DNA of 64,000 bases from Pseudoalteromonas espejiana DSM 9414 (GTDB lineage Bacteria; Pseudomonadota; Gammaproteobacteria; Enterobacterales; Alteromonadaceae). A program made the translations under genes and the position numbers. The stretch covers positions 2,801,001 through 2,865,000 of the forward strand of contig NZ_CP011028.1 of assembly GCF_002221525.1 (NCBI RefSeq), in the 5' to 3' direction. A model generated the notes under the pieces. The model had not been told where the DNA came from, made no database searches, and saw only the letters and a list, made by a program, of their open reading frames with translations. The stretch's first letter is position 1, and each line of letters starts with the position of its first letter. Of the stretch, positions 38,116 to 51,793 are shown piece by piece.

Positions 38116-38787
38116 GTGCGACCAACAAAACCCTATTCAATTAATGACTTAATGCAGCGTGTAAATGCTATTGCTGGCTTAACACTTGGCCAATTAGCAT
38201 CGCAATATAACTTTAAAACTCCCGATGACCTATTACGTGAAAAAGGCTGGACGGGGCAATTAATTGAATACGTGTTAGGCGCTACGGCAGGCTCAAAACC
38301 CCTTCCCGACTTTGAAGATTTAGGCATTGAGCTTAAAACCTTGCCTATTTCCTATAAAGGCAAACCACTAGAAACCACGTTTGTATCGGTAACACCCCTT
38401 ATAAATGTAACGGGTATGACCTGGCATACGAGTGCAGTGCGTAAAAAGCTAAATCATGTTTTATGGTTACCCATACTAAGTGAGCGAGATATAGCCCCGT
38501 TTGACAGAACTATAGGTAGCGGCTTTTTGTGGCAACCAACACCTGAGCAAGATGCGCTATTACAGCGTGACTGGGAAGAACAAATGGAGTTAATTGCACT
38601 TGGGCGAGTAGATGAGATATCTGGTCACTTAGGGGATGCAATTCAAATAAGGCCAAAAGCAGCTAACAGCAAAGTGGTTACTGATGCTATTGGCCCAAAT
38701 GGTCAAATTATAAAAACCCTACCCCGTGGTTTTTATTTAAAAACCAGTTTTACGGGTGAGATTTTAAAGCAGCAGTTTCAGCTTTAA
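38116..38787 (+). CDS. mutH: DNA mismatch repair endonuclease MutH
   Basis: Nicks the unmethylated strand at hemimethylated GATC during mismatch repair. GTG start. The catalytic DEK motif is visible as Asp, Glu and Lys in DFEDLGIELKTLP near residues 64-73. Length 223 residues, as in the family. Its presence implies Dam methylation and a MutS/MutL system elsewhere. It is divergent from rppH across the DnaA-box gap. Confidence 0.95.
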   Translation: MRPTKPYSINDLMQRVNAIAGLTLGQLASQYNFKTPDDLLREKGWTGQLIEYVLGATAGSKPLPDFEDLGIELKTLPISYKGKPLETTFVSVTPLINVTGMTWHTSAVRKKLNHVLWLPILSERDIAPFDRTIGSGFLWQPTPEQDALLQRDWEEQMELIALGRVDEISGHLGDAIQIRPKAANSKVVTDAIGPNGQIIKTLPRGFYLKTSFTGEILKQQFQL

Positions 38788-38887
38788 TTACACGTAAGTA
38801 TTAAAAGCTTTAAGTGTGCTCATTTTACTAAATACGCACATTAGAAAGCCTACTCAGGTCTCCTATTATAAGAGTAACTGGCATAAA

Positions 38888-38911
38888 AAATCCCCGCCTG
38901 AGCGAGGATTT
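38888..38911 (-). terminator. eno terminator
   Basis: Stem AAATCCTCGC/GCGGGGATTT (minus strand, one G-T wobble) with loop TCAG and trailing Ts, 27 bp after the eno stop. Confidence 0.85.
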
Positions 38912-38937
38912 TATAACCTTAAAGTAAAGAGCAGTAA

Positions 38938-40272
<1,335 letters not shown>

Positions 40273-40321
40273 CTAACTTTACTACGTTTTATATCTATTA
40301 GTCAGCCCTTTAGACAAAAAA

Positions 40322-40347
40322 GCCGTGCAATATGCACGGCCTTTTTT
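40322..40347 (-). terminator. pyrG terminator
   Basis: An 8-bp stem GCCGTGCA/TGCACGGC flanked by an A-run on one side and a T-run on the other, so it may act on both strands. It lies 3 bp after the pyrG stop. Confidence 0.88.
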
Positions 40348-40349
40348 AA

Positions 40350-41999
<1,650 letters not shown>

Positions 42000-42146
42000 T
42001 CAGGAATTAAAAGGAATATAACACCCGAGAAAAAGACTCTGGGTATATCATCAAGACGGGGCGAAATTGTACCAAAACAGTGCTGAGCAATCCAGCTAAA
42101 AATAGCGATTACACGCACAAAAAATGTGCATTATTTAACATTAATC

Positions 42147-42944
42147 TTATTTCGCTTTTTTAATGGCTTCCCAAGCTTGGTCCATTTCTTCAAGTGTGGC
42201 AGTGTCTAAGCTTTTACCCTTTGCAATTAAGTAGCCTTGTACCTTTTCAAAACGCGCTGAAAACTTATCGTTTGCTTGTCTTATTAGTTGCTCAGGGTCA
42301 CGTTTAACATGACGAGCTACGTTCACGGTAGCAAATAATAAGTCGCCAATTTCTTCTGCACTGTGCTGTGAGTAAGGGTCGCGTTCAAGCGCTTCTTTTA
42401 CTTCAAGTACTTCTTCACTTACTTTATCAAGCGCGCCATGATAAGTAGGCCAATCAAAACCTAAACTGGCAACGCGTTGCTGAATTTTTTTTGCTTTGCT
42501 TAACCCAGGCATATTGGCAGGAATATCTTGCCAAAGCGGCGCATCTACTGGGTTTATTTTTGCTGCCCGTTCTTGTGCTTTAATAGCTTGCCACTGCTTT
42601 GCTAATTGTTCATCAGTTAATGTTTGCTTGTTATTAAATACATGAGGGTGGCGTCGCGTTAGCTTGCAATTAAGCTGCTCTACTACATCATTAAAATCAA
42701 ACAAGTTTTGCTCTTTAGCAAGTTGTGCGTAAAACACTATTTGAAACAGTAAGTCACCCAACTCATTTTTAAGCTCTGGCAAATTACCCGATTCAATGCA
42801 ATCTGCAACTTCATACGCTTCTTCTAATGTATGTGGCACAATAGATTTAAAGTCTTGTTTTAAATCCCAAGGGCACCCACCCTCAGGATCGCGAAGTGTT
42901 TGCATTATAATTAAAAGCTGCTCGAGTGCGTTGGTATCAGCCAT
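42147..42944 (-). CDS. mazG: Nucleoside triphosphate pyrophosphohydrolase MazG
   Basis: Hydrolyses NTPs to NMP and PPi. Start 42944 directly follows the relA stop (TAAAATG); an in-frame ATG 30 bases earlier would overlap relA. Two MazG repeats are visible: the first with CPWDLKQDFKSIVPHTLEEAYE and LGDLLFQIVFYAQLA, the second with KVSEEVLEVKEAL and EIGDLLFATVNVARH. Length 265 residues. Confidence 0.95.
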   Translation of the reverse strand: MADTNALEQLLIIMQTLRDPEGGCPWDLKQDFKSIVPHTLEEAYEVADCIESGNLPELKNELGDLLFQIVFYAQLAKEQNLFDFNDVVEQLNCKLTRRHPHVFNNKQTLTDEQLAKQWQAIKAQERAAKINPVDAPLWQDIPANMPGLSKAKKIQQRVASLGFDWPTYHGALDKVSEEVLEVKEALERDPYSQHSAEEIGDLLFATVNVARHVKRDPEQLIRQANDKFSARFEKVQGYLIAKGKSLDTATLEEMDQAWEAIKKAK

Positions 42945-42945
42945 T

Positions 42946-45102
42946 TTATTGGTTTCGCTTAGCACTATGAACACCTTCTATTTGGTGCAGTTTAGATAAA
43001 ACACGATTAGTGCCTGATAAGTCATGCACCTCTATTTGCATTGTAAATACTGCGAGTTGATCGGCCCCGACTGTATTTACATTCATATTGATCACATTTA
43101 CTTTTTCATTGGCAAGTACAGAGCTTATATCGCGAATAAGCCCTGAACGGTCGCTGGCTTCAATTCTAATGCTAAGCGCGTACGAGCCATTAATTTCATC
43201 AGACCAGCTCACAGAAATAACACGCTCTGGGTGTTGCTCTTTTAAGTTGTTAAACGCATCGCAGTCATCTCGGTGCACCCCAATACCGCGGCCTTGGGTT
43301 ATATAGCCAATAATTTGATCCCCTGGTACTGGGCGGCAACACTTAGCCACGTGGCTCATTAAGCTACCTACGCCATCAACCACGATGCCGTTTTTATCGC
43401 CGGTTACTTTGCTTGGCGCTTTAAAACGAATAACGGGCTCTTCTTCAGTGCGGTCACTTACAAAATTAAGCATTTGGTTAAGGCGCACATCGCCTGCCCC
43501 TATCGCAACCATTAAGTCATCGAGCTCTTTAAAGTTAAAGCGCTTAATGGCTGGGTCTAAATCTTTATAGGTTAAATCGAGCTTTTGTAACTCATTGTCG
43601 AGAATTTCTTTACCCGCACTTAGGTTTTTATCGCGGTCGAGCTGCTTAAACCAGTGATGTATTTTAGCTCTTGCACGAGAAGATTTAATATAACCTAAAG
43701 ATGGATTTAACCAGTCGCGGCTTGGATTTGGCTGCTTTTGAGTCAGTATTTCTACTTGATCGCCTGTTGTTAGCTGATGCGTAAACGGTACTATTTTACC
43801 AAATACCTTAGCACCAATACATCTGTGCCCAACGTTTGAGTGAATGTAGTACGCAAAATCAAGCGGTGTAGCCCCCAGTGGTAAGTCAATAATATCGCCA
43901 CTTGGGGTAAATATATAAACGCGGTCTTCTACTACTTGGTTTTTAAGCTCTTCGGCTAAATCGCCCCCATCAACCACTTCTTCTTGCCATTGCAGTAATT
44001 TACGCAACCAGCTAATTTTTTGCTCATACCCTGAGCCACGCCCTGGTAATGCACCTTCTTTGTACATCCAATGCGCAGCTACACCTAGCTCAGCATCTTG
44101 GTGCATGTCGCTGGTGCGTATTTGTATTTCTACGGTTTTTCCCTCAGGGCCAAATACCACAGTATGAATTGACTGGTAACCATTTTGCTTAGGTGTTGCA
44201 ACGTAGTCGTCAAACTCTTTATTAAGGTGGCGCCAATTAGTGTGCACAATACCTAGCGCGCCGTAACAGTCCTGCAGGCGCTCAACCACAATACGCATTG
44301 CGCGAATATCAAATAATTGGTCAAATTCGTAGTTTTTTTGCTGCATTTTTTTATAAATGCTGTAAATGTGCTTAGGGCGGCCATAAACTTGCGCGTCGAT
44401 ACCCGCTTCGCTTAAGCGCGTTTTTACTTGCTCAACCATATCTTCCATATAGGCTTCGCGGGCAAGGCGCTTGTCATCAAGCTGTTTTGCTATGCTTTTG
44501 TAGGTTTCTGGATGTAAGTACCTAAACGATAAATCTTCTAGTTCCCACTTTAGCTGGCCTATTCCAAGCCTATTAGCTAGGGGGGCAAAAATATCCGCGG
44601 TTTCTTTTGCGGCAATAACGCGCTCTTCTTCGTCGCCATCTTTTACGTTACGTAAATGACACACTTGCTCAGCAAGTTTAATAACTACAGCGCGTACATC
44701 TTCAACCATGGTAAGCAACATTTTACGAATGTTGTCTACTTGCATAGTGCCTTTACCTTGGTGCGACAAGGTGCTAATGGTCGCCATTTGCGCCACACCT
44801 GTTAAAAGCATAGCTACATTTTTACCCAGCTGCGCTTCTACGGTTTCAAGGTCCACTAAATCATTGAGGTAGTAATGGGTTAAATATGCCGTTGCAAGAG
44901 ACTCGGCATCTAAATTTAGCTCAGCTAAAATCTCGACCATTTCTATTGCCGTATTTTGTCTGGCTTGGTTGTCACATTTAACACACAATGCTTGCGCTTT
45001 ATTAAGTAACGTTATTTTGTCTTGCGATAACGCTAACTGTTTTAGGCTTGTAGCAAAGTCACCTGTGTCGTCCTGCTGATGTGATTGACGTGTAGCGACC
45101 AT
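42946..45102 (-). CDS. relA: (p)ppGpp synthetase RelA
   Basis: The ribosome-associated stringent-response synthetase. Residues ~20-200 correspond to the hydrolase region, but the His-Asp pair is absent (ATAYLTHYYLNDLVD), so it is probably synthetase-only. The synthetase region begins near residue 230 (GRPKHIYSIYKKMQQKNYEF; DIRAMRIVV). TGS starts around 400 (VYIFTPSGDIIDLPLGATPL), followed by the conserved Cys region KCCRPVPGDQIIGYI and a C-terminal ACT domain. Length 718 residues. It lies between rlmD and mazG as in E. coli. Confidence 0.96.
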   Translation of the reverse strand: MVATRQSHQQDDTGDFATSLKQLALSQDKITLLNKAQALCVKCDNQARQNTAIEMVEILAELNLDAESLATAYLTHYYLNDLVDLETVEAQLGKNVAMLLTGVAQMATISTLSHQGKGTMQVDNIRKMLLTMVEDVRAVVIKLAEQVCHLRNVKDGDEEERVIAAKETADIFAPLANRLGIGQLKWELEDLSFRYLHPETYKSIAKQLDDKRLAREAYMEDMVEQVKTRLSEAGIDAQVYGRPKHIYSIYKKMQQKNYEFDQLFDIRAMRIVVERLQDCYGALGIVHTNWRHLNKEFDDYVATPKQNGYQSIHTVVFGPEGKTVEIQIRTSDMHQDAELGVAAHWMYKEGALPGRGSGYEQKISWLRKLLQWQEEVVDGGDLAEELKNQVVEDRVYIFTPSGDIIDLPLGATPLDFAYYIHSNVGHRCIGAKVFGKIVPFTHQLTTGDQVEILTQKQPNPSRDWLNPSLGYIKSSRARAKIHHWFKQLDRDKNLSAGKEILDNELQKLDLTYKDLDPAIKRFNFKELDDLMVAIGAGDVRLNQMLNFVSDRTEEEPVIRFKAPSKVTGDKNGIVVDGVGSLMSHVAKCCRPVPGDQIIGYITQGRGIGVHRDDCDAFNNLKEQHPERVISVSWSDEINGSYALSIRIEASDRSGLIRDISSVLANEKVNVINMNVNTVGADQLAVFTMQIEVHDLSGTNRVLSKLHQIEGVHSAKRNQ

Positions 45103-45110
45103 AAAACGCT

Positions 45111-46436
45111 TTACCTCCGTTGAAATAACGCCATTGTTTCTATGTGACCAGTATGCGGAAACATATTCATTAGCCCAATTTTTGTAAGTTCAAAACCTGC
45201 TTGCGAAATAATTGCACTGTCACGGGCTAAAGTGACAGGGTCGCAAGAGACGTATAAAATTGTTTTAAACTGTTTTAAAGGTAGTTGCTCTAAAACAGCC
45301 ATTGCACCTGTACGAGAAGGGTCTAGTACCAGCACATCAAGTGCTTTACTAAACCATTGTGCTTTTTCGATTTTTTGTGTTAAATCAAAACAATGAAATT
45401 GTGCATTAGTAATAGAGTTAGTTTGCGCATTTTGCGTCGCCATTGCAACCGCCGATGCAACCCCCTCTACCCCAATAACTGATTTAGCTTGTTTTGCCAG
45501 CACTAATGAAAAATTACCAATACCACAAAATAAATCTAATAGTTGCTCATTTCCCTGTAAATTAAGCCAACTTACAGACTGTTGTAACATAGCTTGGTTT
45601 ACCTCATCATTTACTTGAATAAAGTTACCAAGTCCAAACTCAAATTTTAAATTAAATTTAGGTAATAAATAATAAGGCGTTGGTAAGTGATTGTGTTCAA
45701 TAACATCACTTTGGTCTTGCCATGTAATTAACCATTGCTTTGCATTAGCTATGTTATGTACATAACTTTTAGCTTCATCGCTTATCGCTTTAGTATGGCG
45801 AATAACAATAAAGTTCCCCGCCTCATTTTGGCACAGCTGCAGATGACTTATACTGTGCAGCGCTTTGTGTTGATTAATAAGCTCGTCAAACACGTTAAAC
45901 ACATCACTAAAGGCTTCGCTAAGTACATCACACTTATCAATACTAACAATACTTTTGGAGCCCGTTGCTCTGTAACCCACACGTACTTTTTTCATGGCTT
46001 TGTCATACATTACGGCAATACGGGCACTGCGCCTATAATGTGTGGGCTTACTTAATAACGGGGCTTGCCAGTTAAGATTGTCTAATTTAGCAAACTTACT
46101 AAACAGCTGCGTTACTGCATTTTGTTTTTCAATCACTTGCTGATTTATTTCAAGGTGTTGTAACTGACAACCACCACATTGGTGGTAATGTTTACAAAAT
46201 GCAGTGGTGCGCGCATCACTGGGGCTAAGTACTTTAACAAGCTTAGCACTGCTGTACTTAGCTTTGTCTTCAATTAAGCTAGCCGTTACTTTTTCGCCCA
46301 TTAAAGCACCGCTTACAAAGCACACTTTATTATTGTGTTTAGCTACACCGCGCCCTTGATGATCCATTGCAGTTATATCAAGTGTTAGCGTTTGCTGTTT
46401 GAGTGGCTTTTTCTTTGCTTTAAAAATTTGCGCCAT
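45111..46436 (-). CDS. rlmD: 23S rRNA (uracil-1939-C5)-methyltransferase
   Basis: A SAM-dependent methyltransferase with an N-terminal TRAM domain (residues 15-70, DITAMDHQGRGVA) and an Fe-S cluster motif HYHQCGGCQLQH. The SAM-binding motif is LLDLFCGIGNFSLVLA, then LDPSRTGA, and the catalytic Cys is in YVSCDPVTLARD. Length 441 residues. It is 8 bp upstream of relA and divergent from barA. Confidence 0.95.
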   Translation of the reverse strand: MAQIFKAKKKPLKQQTLTLDITAMDHQGRGVAKHNNKVCFVSGALMGEKVTASLIEDKAKYSSAKLVKVLSPSDARTTAFCKHYHQCGGCQLQHLEINQQVIEKQNAVTQLFSKFAKLDNLNWQAPLLSKPTHYRRSARIAVMYDKAMKKVRVGYRATGSKSIVSIDKCDVLSEAFSDVFNVFDELINQHKALHSISHLQLCQNEAGNFIVIRHTKAISDEAKSYVHNIANAKQWLITWQDQSDVIEHNHLPTPYYLLPKFNLKFEFGLGNFIQVNDEVNQAMLQQSVSWLNLQGNEQLLDLFCGIGNFSLVLAKQAKSVIGVEGVASAVAMATQNAQTNSITNAQFHCFDLTQKIEKAQWFSKALDVLVLDPSRTGAMAVLEQLPLKQFKTILYVSCDPVTLARDSAIISQAGFELTKIGLMNMFPHTGHIETMALFQRR

Positions 46437-46493
46437 GCGGCATTACCTTAAATTTAGTGTAACGTGTAAGCTGATCTGATGCTTTGAGAATAG

Positions 46494-49322
46494 GTGGTGA
46501 ACCGTATATACTCGATGCATACTAATAATGATAATAACACTTCCATTATGACCAAATTAGGCTTACGCGATTCTGTTTTAACCTTAACCCTGATCCCAAC
46601 GGTGATCATTGGTTTACTTCTTGGTGGCTATTTTACAATAAATCGTTACATTGAGCTTGATGAAATTTTATATCAGCAAGGGAGCGCTATTTCTGAGCCA
46701 TTAGCTATTGCGTTAGAGCAGCCTCTGCTTGAAAAAAACAAAAAGTTACTTAACCGTTTAATTAGCTATACACACAATAAACACTCGCCAACAATTAAAT
46801 CTATCGCCATTTTTGATACCAATAATCAACTCATCATGACCAGCAATTATCACCGCTCATTTGATGAACTAATAAAAAAAGAACAATTAGAAGACCTTCA
46901 CACAACAAAAATTAATAAGACCGAAGAATTAATCACTTTTTATACCCCTATATTTAATCATTCAGCCCCTACATCTAAGTGGAATATAAATCAGTTTCAA
47001 ACTCCCCTTGGCACTGTAATTTTACAACTTAATAAAGACCAAGCCATTATAGGGCAGCAGCGCGCGGTGTTAATTAGCGGCATTGTTATTTTGTTTTCGT
47101 TAATTCTTGCATCTATTTTAGCGCTAAAGTTAAGCCGCATGTTTATGAACCCGCTTAATAAGTTAGTACTTGCCACCGATAAACTAGTTGAAGGTAAAAG
47201 AGATACGGGCTTAAATGATAATATGATGGGTGAATTTGAGTTGCTCAGAGAAGGGCTTAATACCATTGCTCACACTATGGTGATGCAAAAAGATGAAATG
47301 CAAAAAAACATCGATCAGGCCACCAGTGACTACCGGGAAACCTTAGAGCAATACGAAACCTCAAATATTCAATTAACTATGGCCAAAAAAGAGGCGCAAG
47401 ACGCAAACCGCGTTAAGTCTGACTTTTTAGCAAAAATGAGCCACGAATTACGCACCCCACTTAATGGGGTTATTGGGTTTACACGCCAGCTTTATAAAAC
47501 GCCACTTAATAAACATCAAAAAGATTACCTTGATACCATAGAGCTTTCTGCAAATAGCCTACTAACAATTATTAGTGACATTTTAGACTTTTCAAAATTA
47601 GAAGCTGGGGCTATGGAGCTTGAGTCTATTCAGTTTCAATTACGCGATAGTGTTAACGAGGTAATGACCTTGTTGGCCCCAACAGCGCATGAAAAACAAC
47701 TTGAGCTGTCTATTTATATCAATCCGCAAGTGCCTGATGATTTAACCGGCGACCCTACTCGCCTCAAACAAGTACTTATAAACCTATTAAGTAATGCAAT
47801 TAAGTTTACCGAAAAAGGCTCAATTAAAGTTGATATAAGCTACCGCTTATTAGATGAAGAGCGTGCCTCTATTTTGGTTTCAGTGACCGATACTGGCGTG
47901 GGTATTCCTATGGATAAACAAGATGCGCTATTTACAGCCTTTGGACAGGCTGACTCATCTATTACACGTAAATTTGGCGGTACGGGCTTAGGTTTAATTA
48001 TTACCAAGCACATAGTTGAGGCTATGAGTGGGCGAATTACATTAAACTCAGCACCCGGTAATGGCACCTGTTTTACCTTTAATGGCGTGTTTAGAATTCC
48101 TGATCATACTTTTAGCAGCGACCTGCCAACTAAGTCGCTCATTGGTAAACGCATATTATATTTAGAACCACACGAGCATACCCACCACTCAGTGCTTTCG
48201 GTGCTCAACGAATGGGAAGCGGTTGTAACCGCGTGTTTTAACGAAGCTGCGTTTTTAGATGCCATTAAGCATAAAGTGTTTAAGTACGATATTTGTATTA
48301 TTGGTGATATGGCATCTGTTGACGATATGCAACGACTAAAAGGCTATGTAAAAACAGTTCGCGAATCATGCGACTATTTATACTTAATGCTTAATACTGT
48401 GTCACATAACATGCGTGAAGCCTTTATTGGCAGCGGCGCTGACGCGTGTTTAAGCAAGCCACTTAACCATCGTAAATTATGCGAAGTACTTGCCGCGCCT
48501 TATAGGCTTGATCACCCAACTTTAAATATTGAGCCTAGCGATCAAACCTTACTGCCATTAAAGGTACTTGTTGTTGATGACAACGATGCAAATTTAAAAC
48601 TTATTTGTACATTATTAAAAGATCAGGTCGAGCAAATAGACACAGCATATAATGGCTCACAAGCCTACAGCCTATGTAAGAGCCATAAATACGATGTTAT
48701 TTTTATGGATATACAAATGCCTATAATGGATGGCATTACCGCCTGTAAACTAATTAAAGAGTCGTCATTAAACGAAGACACTCCTATTATTGCCGTAACC
48801 GCCCATGCCTTGCACAGTGAAAAAGAGCAGCTTTTAAAAGATGGCTTTAAAGGGTATTTAACTAAGCCGATTGATGAGGATATGTTAAGCCAAATTATTT
48901 GCGACCATAGCCCGCAATCACCCGTAAGCCGCGATAAAGTAAAAAGTGAGGCACCGCAAAGCCCTGCTCCATTTAAAAGTAATTGTTTAGATTGGTCGCT
49001 TGCGCTGCAACGTGCCGGTGGCAAAGGCGAGCTTGCGCTTGAGATGCTTAATATGCTGCTTCAAAGCGTGCCGGAAATGCTCTCGCAACTAAATGAAGCC
49101 GTTGAAAGTAACGACTGTGAAAAAGTATTAAGTGTTGTCCATAAGTTTCACGGTGCTTGCTGTTATACAGGGGTACCTAAACTTAAATCCCTTGCAGAAA
49201 CAATCGAAACATCGCTTAAAAGCGAATGTGTGCTTGATAACGTTGAACCTGAGTTATTTGAACTACAAGATGAGCTTGAAAACTTAATGGCTGATGCAAG
49301 CGTTACTGAGCAGCAAAGATAA
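46494..49322 (+). CDS. barA: Hybrid sensor kinase BarA
   Basis: The tripartite sensor kinase of the BarA/UvrY (GacS/GacA) system, which drives CsrA-binding small RNAs. TM1 is at about residues 30-50, a periplasmic domain at 50-190, TM2 near 195-215, then HAMP. HisKA has MSHELRTPLNGVIGF, the ATPase domain has NLLSNAIKFTEKG and GTGLGL, a first receiver-like region is degenerate, the second receiver has DVIFMDIQMPIMDG, and the C-terminal Hpt has HKFHGACCYTG. Length 942 residues from GTG 46494. The ATG at 46548 (MTKLGLRDSVLTL) aligns better with the BarA N-terminus, but no clear ribosome site decides between them. Confidence 0.93.
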   Translation: MVNRIYSMHTNNDNNTSIMTKLGLRDSVLTLTLIPTVIIGLLLGGYFTINRYIELDEILYQQGSAISEPLAIALEQPLLEKNKKLLNRLISYTHNKHSPTIKSIAIFDTNNQLIMTSNYHRSFDELIKKEQLEDLHTTKINKTEELITFYTPIFNHSAPTSKWNINQFQTPLGTVILQLNKDQAIIGQQRAVLISGIVILFSLILASILALKLSRMFMNPLNKLVLATDKLVEGKRDTGLNDNMMGEFELLREGLNTIAHTMVMQKDEMQKNIDQATSDYRETLEQYETSNIQLTMAKKEAQDANRVKSDFLAKMSHELRTPLNGVIGFTRQLYKTPLNKHQKDYLDTIELSANSLLTIISDILDFSKLEAGAMELESIQFQLRDSVNEVMTLLAPTAHEKQLELSIYINPQVPDDLTGDPTRLKQVLINLLSNAIKFTEKGSIKVDISYRLLDEERASILVSVTDTGVGIPMDKQDALFTAFGQADSSITRKFGGTGLGLIITKHIVEAMSGRITLNSAPGNGTCFTFNGVFRIPDHTFSSDLPTKSLIGKRILYLEPHEHTHHSVLSVLNEWEAVVTACFNEAAFLDAIKHKVFKYDICIIGDMASVDDMQRLKGYVKTVRESCDYLYLMLNTVSHNMREAFIGSGADACLSKPLNHRKLCEVLAAPYRLDHPTLNIEPSDQTLLPLKVLVVDDNDANLKLICTLLKDQVEQIDTAYNGSQAYSLCKSHKYDVIFMDIQMPIMDGITACKLIKESSLNEDTPIIAVTAHALHSEKEQLLKDGFKGYLTKPIDEDMLSQIICDHSPQSPVSRDKVKSEAPQSPAPFKSNCLDWSLALQRAGGKGELALEMLNMLLQSVPEMLSQLNEAVESNDCEKVLSVVHKFHGACCYTGVPKLKSLAETIETSLKSECVLDNVEPELFELQDELENLMADASVTEQQR

Positions 49323-49342
49323 TATTTGTACGTTAGTAAACA

Positions 49343-49368
49343 AAAAGCGCAGTAATCACTGCGCTTTT
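49343..49368. terminator. Bidirectional terminator barA / pdxJ
   Basis: Stem AAAAGCGCAGT/ACTGCGCTTTT with a 4-base loop between the convergent stops of barA and pdxJ. Confidence 0.88.
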
Positions 49369-49393
49369 AAAGTATTTAAGTAATAGTTGAAGG

Positions 49394-50125
49394 CTAGATT
49401 CTTGCTTCAATCATTAACCGCTTCATATCGCGTACGGCCTTATCAAGCCCATCTATAGCAGCGCGTGCAATTATAGCATGGCCAATATTTAGCTCGTAAA
49501 TTTCCGGCATAGCCGCTATTGGTTTCACATTATGATAGTGAAGCCCGTGCCCTGCATTCACAATAAGGCATAAGCTTGCAGCGTATTTAACACCTTCGCG
49601 AATGTGTTCAAGTTCTTTGCTCAGCTCATCATCGTTGGTTGCATCAGCATACGCACCGGTATGAATTTCTACATAGGGTGCACCACATTCTTTCGCTGCA
49701 TCTAGCTGAGTTTTATCGGCATCTATAAATAGTGATACTTTAATACCTGCATCAGTAAGCGTTTTAGTCGCGGCTTTAATTTTTTCAATATTACCGGCTA
49801 CATCTAGGCCGCCTTCGGTTGTGAGCTCTTCACGTTTTTCAGGCACTAAGCATACGTATTCTGGTTTTACCTCTAGCGCTATGCTTATCATTTCATCGGT
49901 AACAGCGGTTTCAAGATTCATACGAGTTTGAATCGTTTTAGCCATAACATAAACGTCGCGGTCTTGAATATGGCGTCTGTCTTCACGTAAATGAATTGTG
50001 ATACCGTCGGCGCCAGCATGTTCAGCAACGCTGGCTGCATGGGCTGGATCTGGGTAAGTTGTACCACGTGCTTGGCGAAGCGTTGCAATATGATCAACGT
50101 TTACGCCTAAAAGAATGTCTTTCAT
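49394..50125 (-). CDS. pdxJ: Pyridoxine 5'-phosphate synthase
   Basis: Condenses 1-deoxyxylulose-5-phosphate and aminoacetone phosphate in vitamin B6 synthesis. Start 50125 follows AGGTAAC; a longer frame lacks a site and overlaps recO. Motifs: [32 protein letters not shown], and C-terminal [10 protein letters not shown] and [10 protein letters not shown]. The 243 residues equal the E. coli length. It is last of the lepA-lepB-rnc-era-recO-pdxJ run. Confidence 0.96.
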   Translation of the reverse strand: MKDILLGVNVDHIATLRQARGTTYPDPAHAASVAEHAGADGITIHLREDRRHIQDRDVYVMAKTIQTRMNLETAVTDEMISIALEVKPEYVCLVPEKREELTTEGGLDVAGNIEKIKAATKTLTDAGIKVSLFIDADKTQLDAAKECGAPYVEIHTGAYADATNDDELSKELEHIREGVKYAASLCLIVNAGHGLHYHNVKPIAAMPEIYELNIGHAIIARAAIDGLDKAVRDMKRLMIEARI

Positions 50126-50147
50126 TTTGTTACCTGTAAAATTATGT

Positions 50148-50840
50148 TTATTGAGAGGCCATAAATAATTCACGGCTTTTTAATGGTTTATTACCCAGTA
50201 AAGGTTTTAATAAATAACGGCTTAATTGTTTAGCCATATAAAGCACATCACTTTGGCTAAAATCATGATTAGCAATAGCTTGTAGCTGCGCGCCGCTAAA
50301 GCCTGAGCGCGTATCTTGCTGCACTAAAAAACCCAGTTCAGGAAAGTAACTATACGTTTGCTTTTCGTCAATTGGCTCACCACTGGCATCATAACTAAAA
50401 TCAACGCCATAACCTAAAAGCTCTAATAGTTGAAACTCGTACGAACGCAGCACTGACTGTAAATCAACATCGGTGTTGAGGTTTTCGAGGTGAGTTTTGT
50501 AAAGTTCGAATACTTGTTCAAGCGGCTCATTTACTGGCACTATACGATTAGTCAGCTCGTTTAAATAAAAACCACAGTAAAGCTTATCCTTGGTCAAATA
50601 TAAAGGATTACCATGTAGTTCAAATTTATTAATATATTTTAATTCGTACTTGCCACTGTAATGAACAAGCAGTGCCTGAAACGGCTGAAGTTGTGCTTTA
50701 TGTTTAGTGGCCTGGCGACCACTAGTTCGCGCCAGCATTCTAAGCTGGCCAACGCCTTCTACCAGCATATCAAGCATTACTTGGGAGTCACTATAAGGAC
50801 GCCGATGTAACAAGTACGCAGTGTAGAAGTCGCTATCCAT
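50148..50840 (-). CDS. recO: DNA repair protein RecO
   Basis: A recombination mediator that helps RecR load RecA at gaps. The N-terminal OB fold starts with [20 protein letters not shown] and contains [11 protein letters not shown]. The helical C-terminus has [15 protein letters not shown] and [16 protein letters not shown] helices (residues ~90-150). Length 230 residues. It lies 20 bp after era. Confidence 0.93.
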   Translation of the reverse strand: MDSDFYTAYLLHRRPYSDSQVMLDMLVEGVGQLRMLARTSGRQATKHKAQLQPFQALLVHYSGKYELKYINKFELHGNPLYLTKDKLYCGFYLNELTNRIVPVNEPLEQVFELYKTHLENLNTDVDLQSVLRSYEFQLLELLGYGVDFSYDASGEPIDEKQTYSYFPELGFLVQQDTRSGFSGAQLQAIANHDFSQSDVLYMAKQLSRYLLKPLLGNKPLKSRELFMASQ

Positions 50841-50860
50841 ATTAATTGGCTAAATGGGGT

Positions 50861-51793
50861 TTAATCTTCGCCATAACCTAAGCTTCTTAGGGCACGTTCA
50901 TCATCTGCCCAACCCGACTTAACTTTAACCCACAACTCTAAAAACACCTTATTATCGAGCATTTCTTCAAGGTCTTTACGCGCTTCACGGCCGATAACTT
51001 TAAGCTTTTCACCTTTATTACCAATTACCATGCGTTTTTGCGTTTCACGCTCAACAAGAATTAAACCATTGATATGCCATACCCCGTTTTCTTGCCATTT
51101 AAACTGCTCTATTTCTACAGTTACTGAGTACGGTAGTTCTTCACCCATAAAACGCATTAGCTTTTCACGGATTACTTCTGCCGCCATAAAACGCATTGAG
51201 CGGTCGGTTACATAGTCATCAGGAAAATAAAACTCGCACGGCGGTAAACGTTTGGTTACTTCTGCTTTAATTAAATCAACATTTTTACCTTGGGTTGCCG
51301 AAACCGGCATAATGCCAATAAAATCAAACTTATCGCCAAGCATTTTCATGTGCGGTAGTACGAGGTCTCTATCTTTTACTTGGTCAATTTTATTAATAAC
51401 AAGTAAAACAGGCTTACCACTTTGCGATACTTTGTTTAGTACCATTTCGTCATCGGCATTCCAGTGAGTGCCTTCTACAACAAAAATAATAAGCTCAACA
51501 TCACCTATTGAACTAGACGCTGCACGGTTCATTAAACGGTTAATGGCACGTTTTTCTTCAACGTGTAGGCCTGGTGTATCTATATAAACAGCTTGGTGCT
51601 GTCCTTCGGTATGAATACCCATAATACGGTGGCGAGTTGTTTGTGGCTTACGAGAAGTAATACTCACTTTTTGCTCAATAATTTCATTAAGCAAAGTTGA
51701 TTTACCTACATTAGGGCGACCAACAATGGCAACCATGCCACAAAATGTATCAATTTCGCCTTCATGAGGCTGTATTAAGGTATCAAGATTCAT
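50861..51793 (-). CDS. era: GTPase Era
   Basis: A GTPase needed for 30S assembly that binds the 3' end of 16S rRNA. G1 [12 protein letters not shown] is at residues 26-37, the G2 region is [11 protein letters not shown]3 is DTPGLH, G4 is NKID and a KH domain lies at the C-terminus ([17 protein letters not shown]). Length 310 residues. It overlaps the end of rnc by 11 bases. Confidence 0.96.
   Translation of the reverse strand: MNLDTLIQPHEGEIDTFCGMVAIVGRPNVGKSTLLNEIIEQKVSITSRKPQTTRHRIMGIHTEGQHQAVYIDTPGLHVEEKRAINRLMNRAASSSIGDVELIIFVVEGTHWNADDEMVLNKVSQSGKPVLLVINKIDQVKDRDLVLPHMKMLGDKFDFIGIMPVSATQGKNVDLIKAEVTKRLPPCEFYFPDDYVTDRSMRFMAAEVIREKLMRFMGEELPYSVTVEIEQFKWQENGVWHINGLILVERETQKRMVIGNKGEKLKVIGREARKDLEEMLDNKVFLELWVKVKSGWADDERALRSLGYGED

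Noticed and set aside
42945..42974. Longer mazG start inside relA
   Set aside because: The extra residues are relA codons in another frame. The ATG right after the relA stop fits the family N-terminus.
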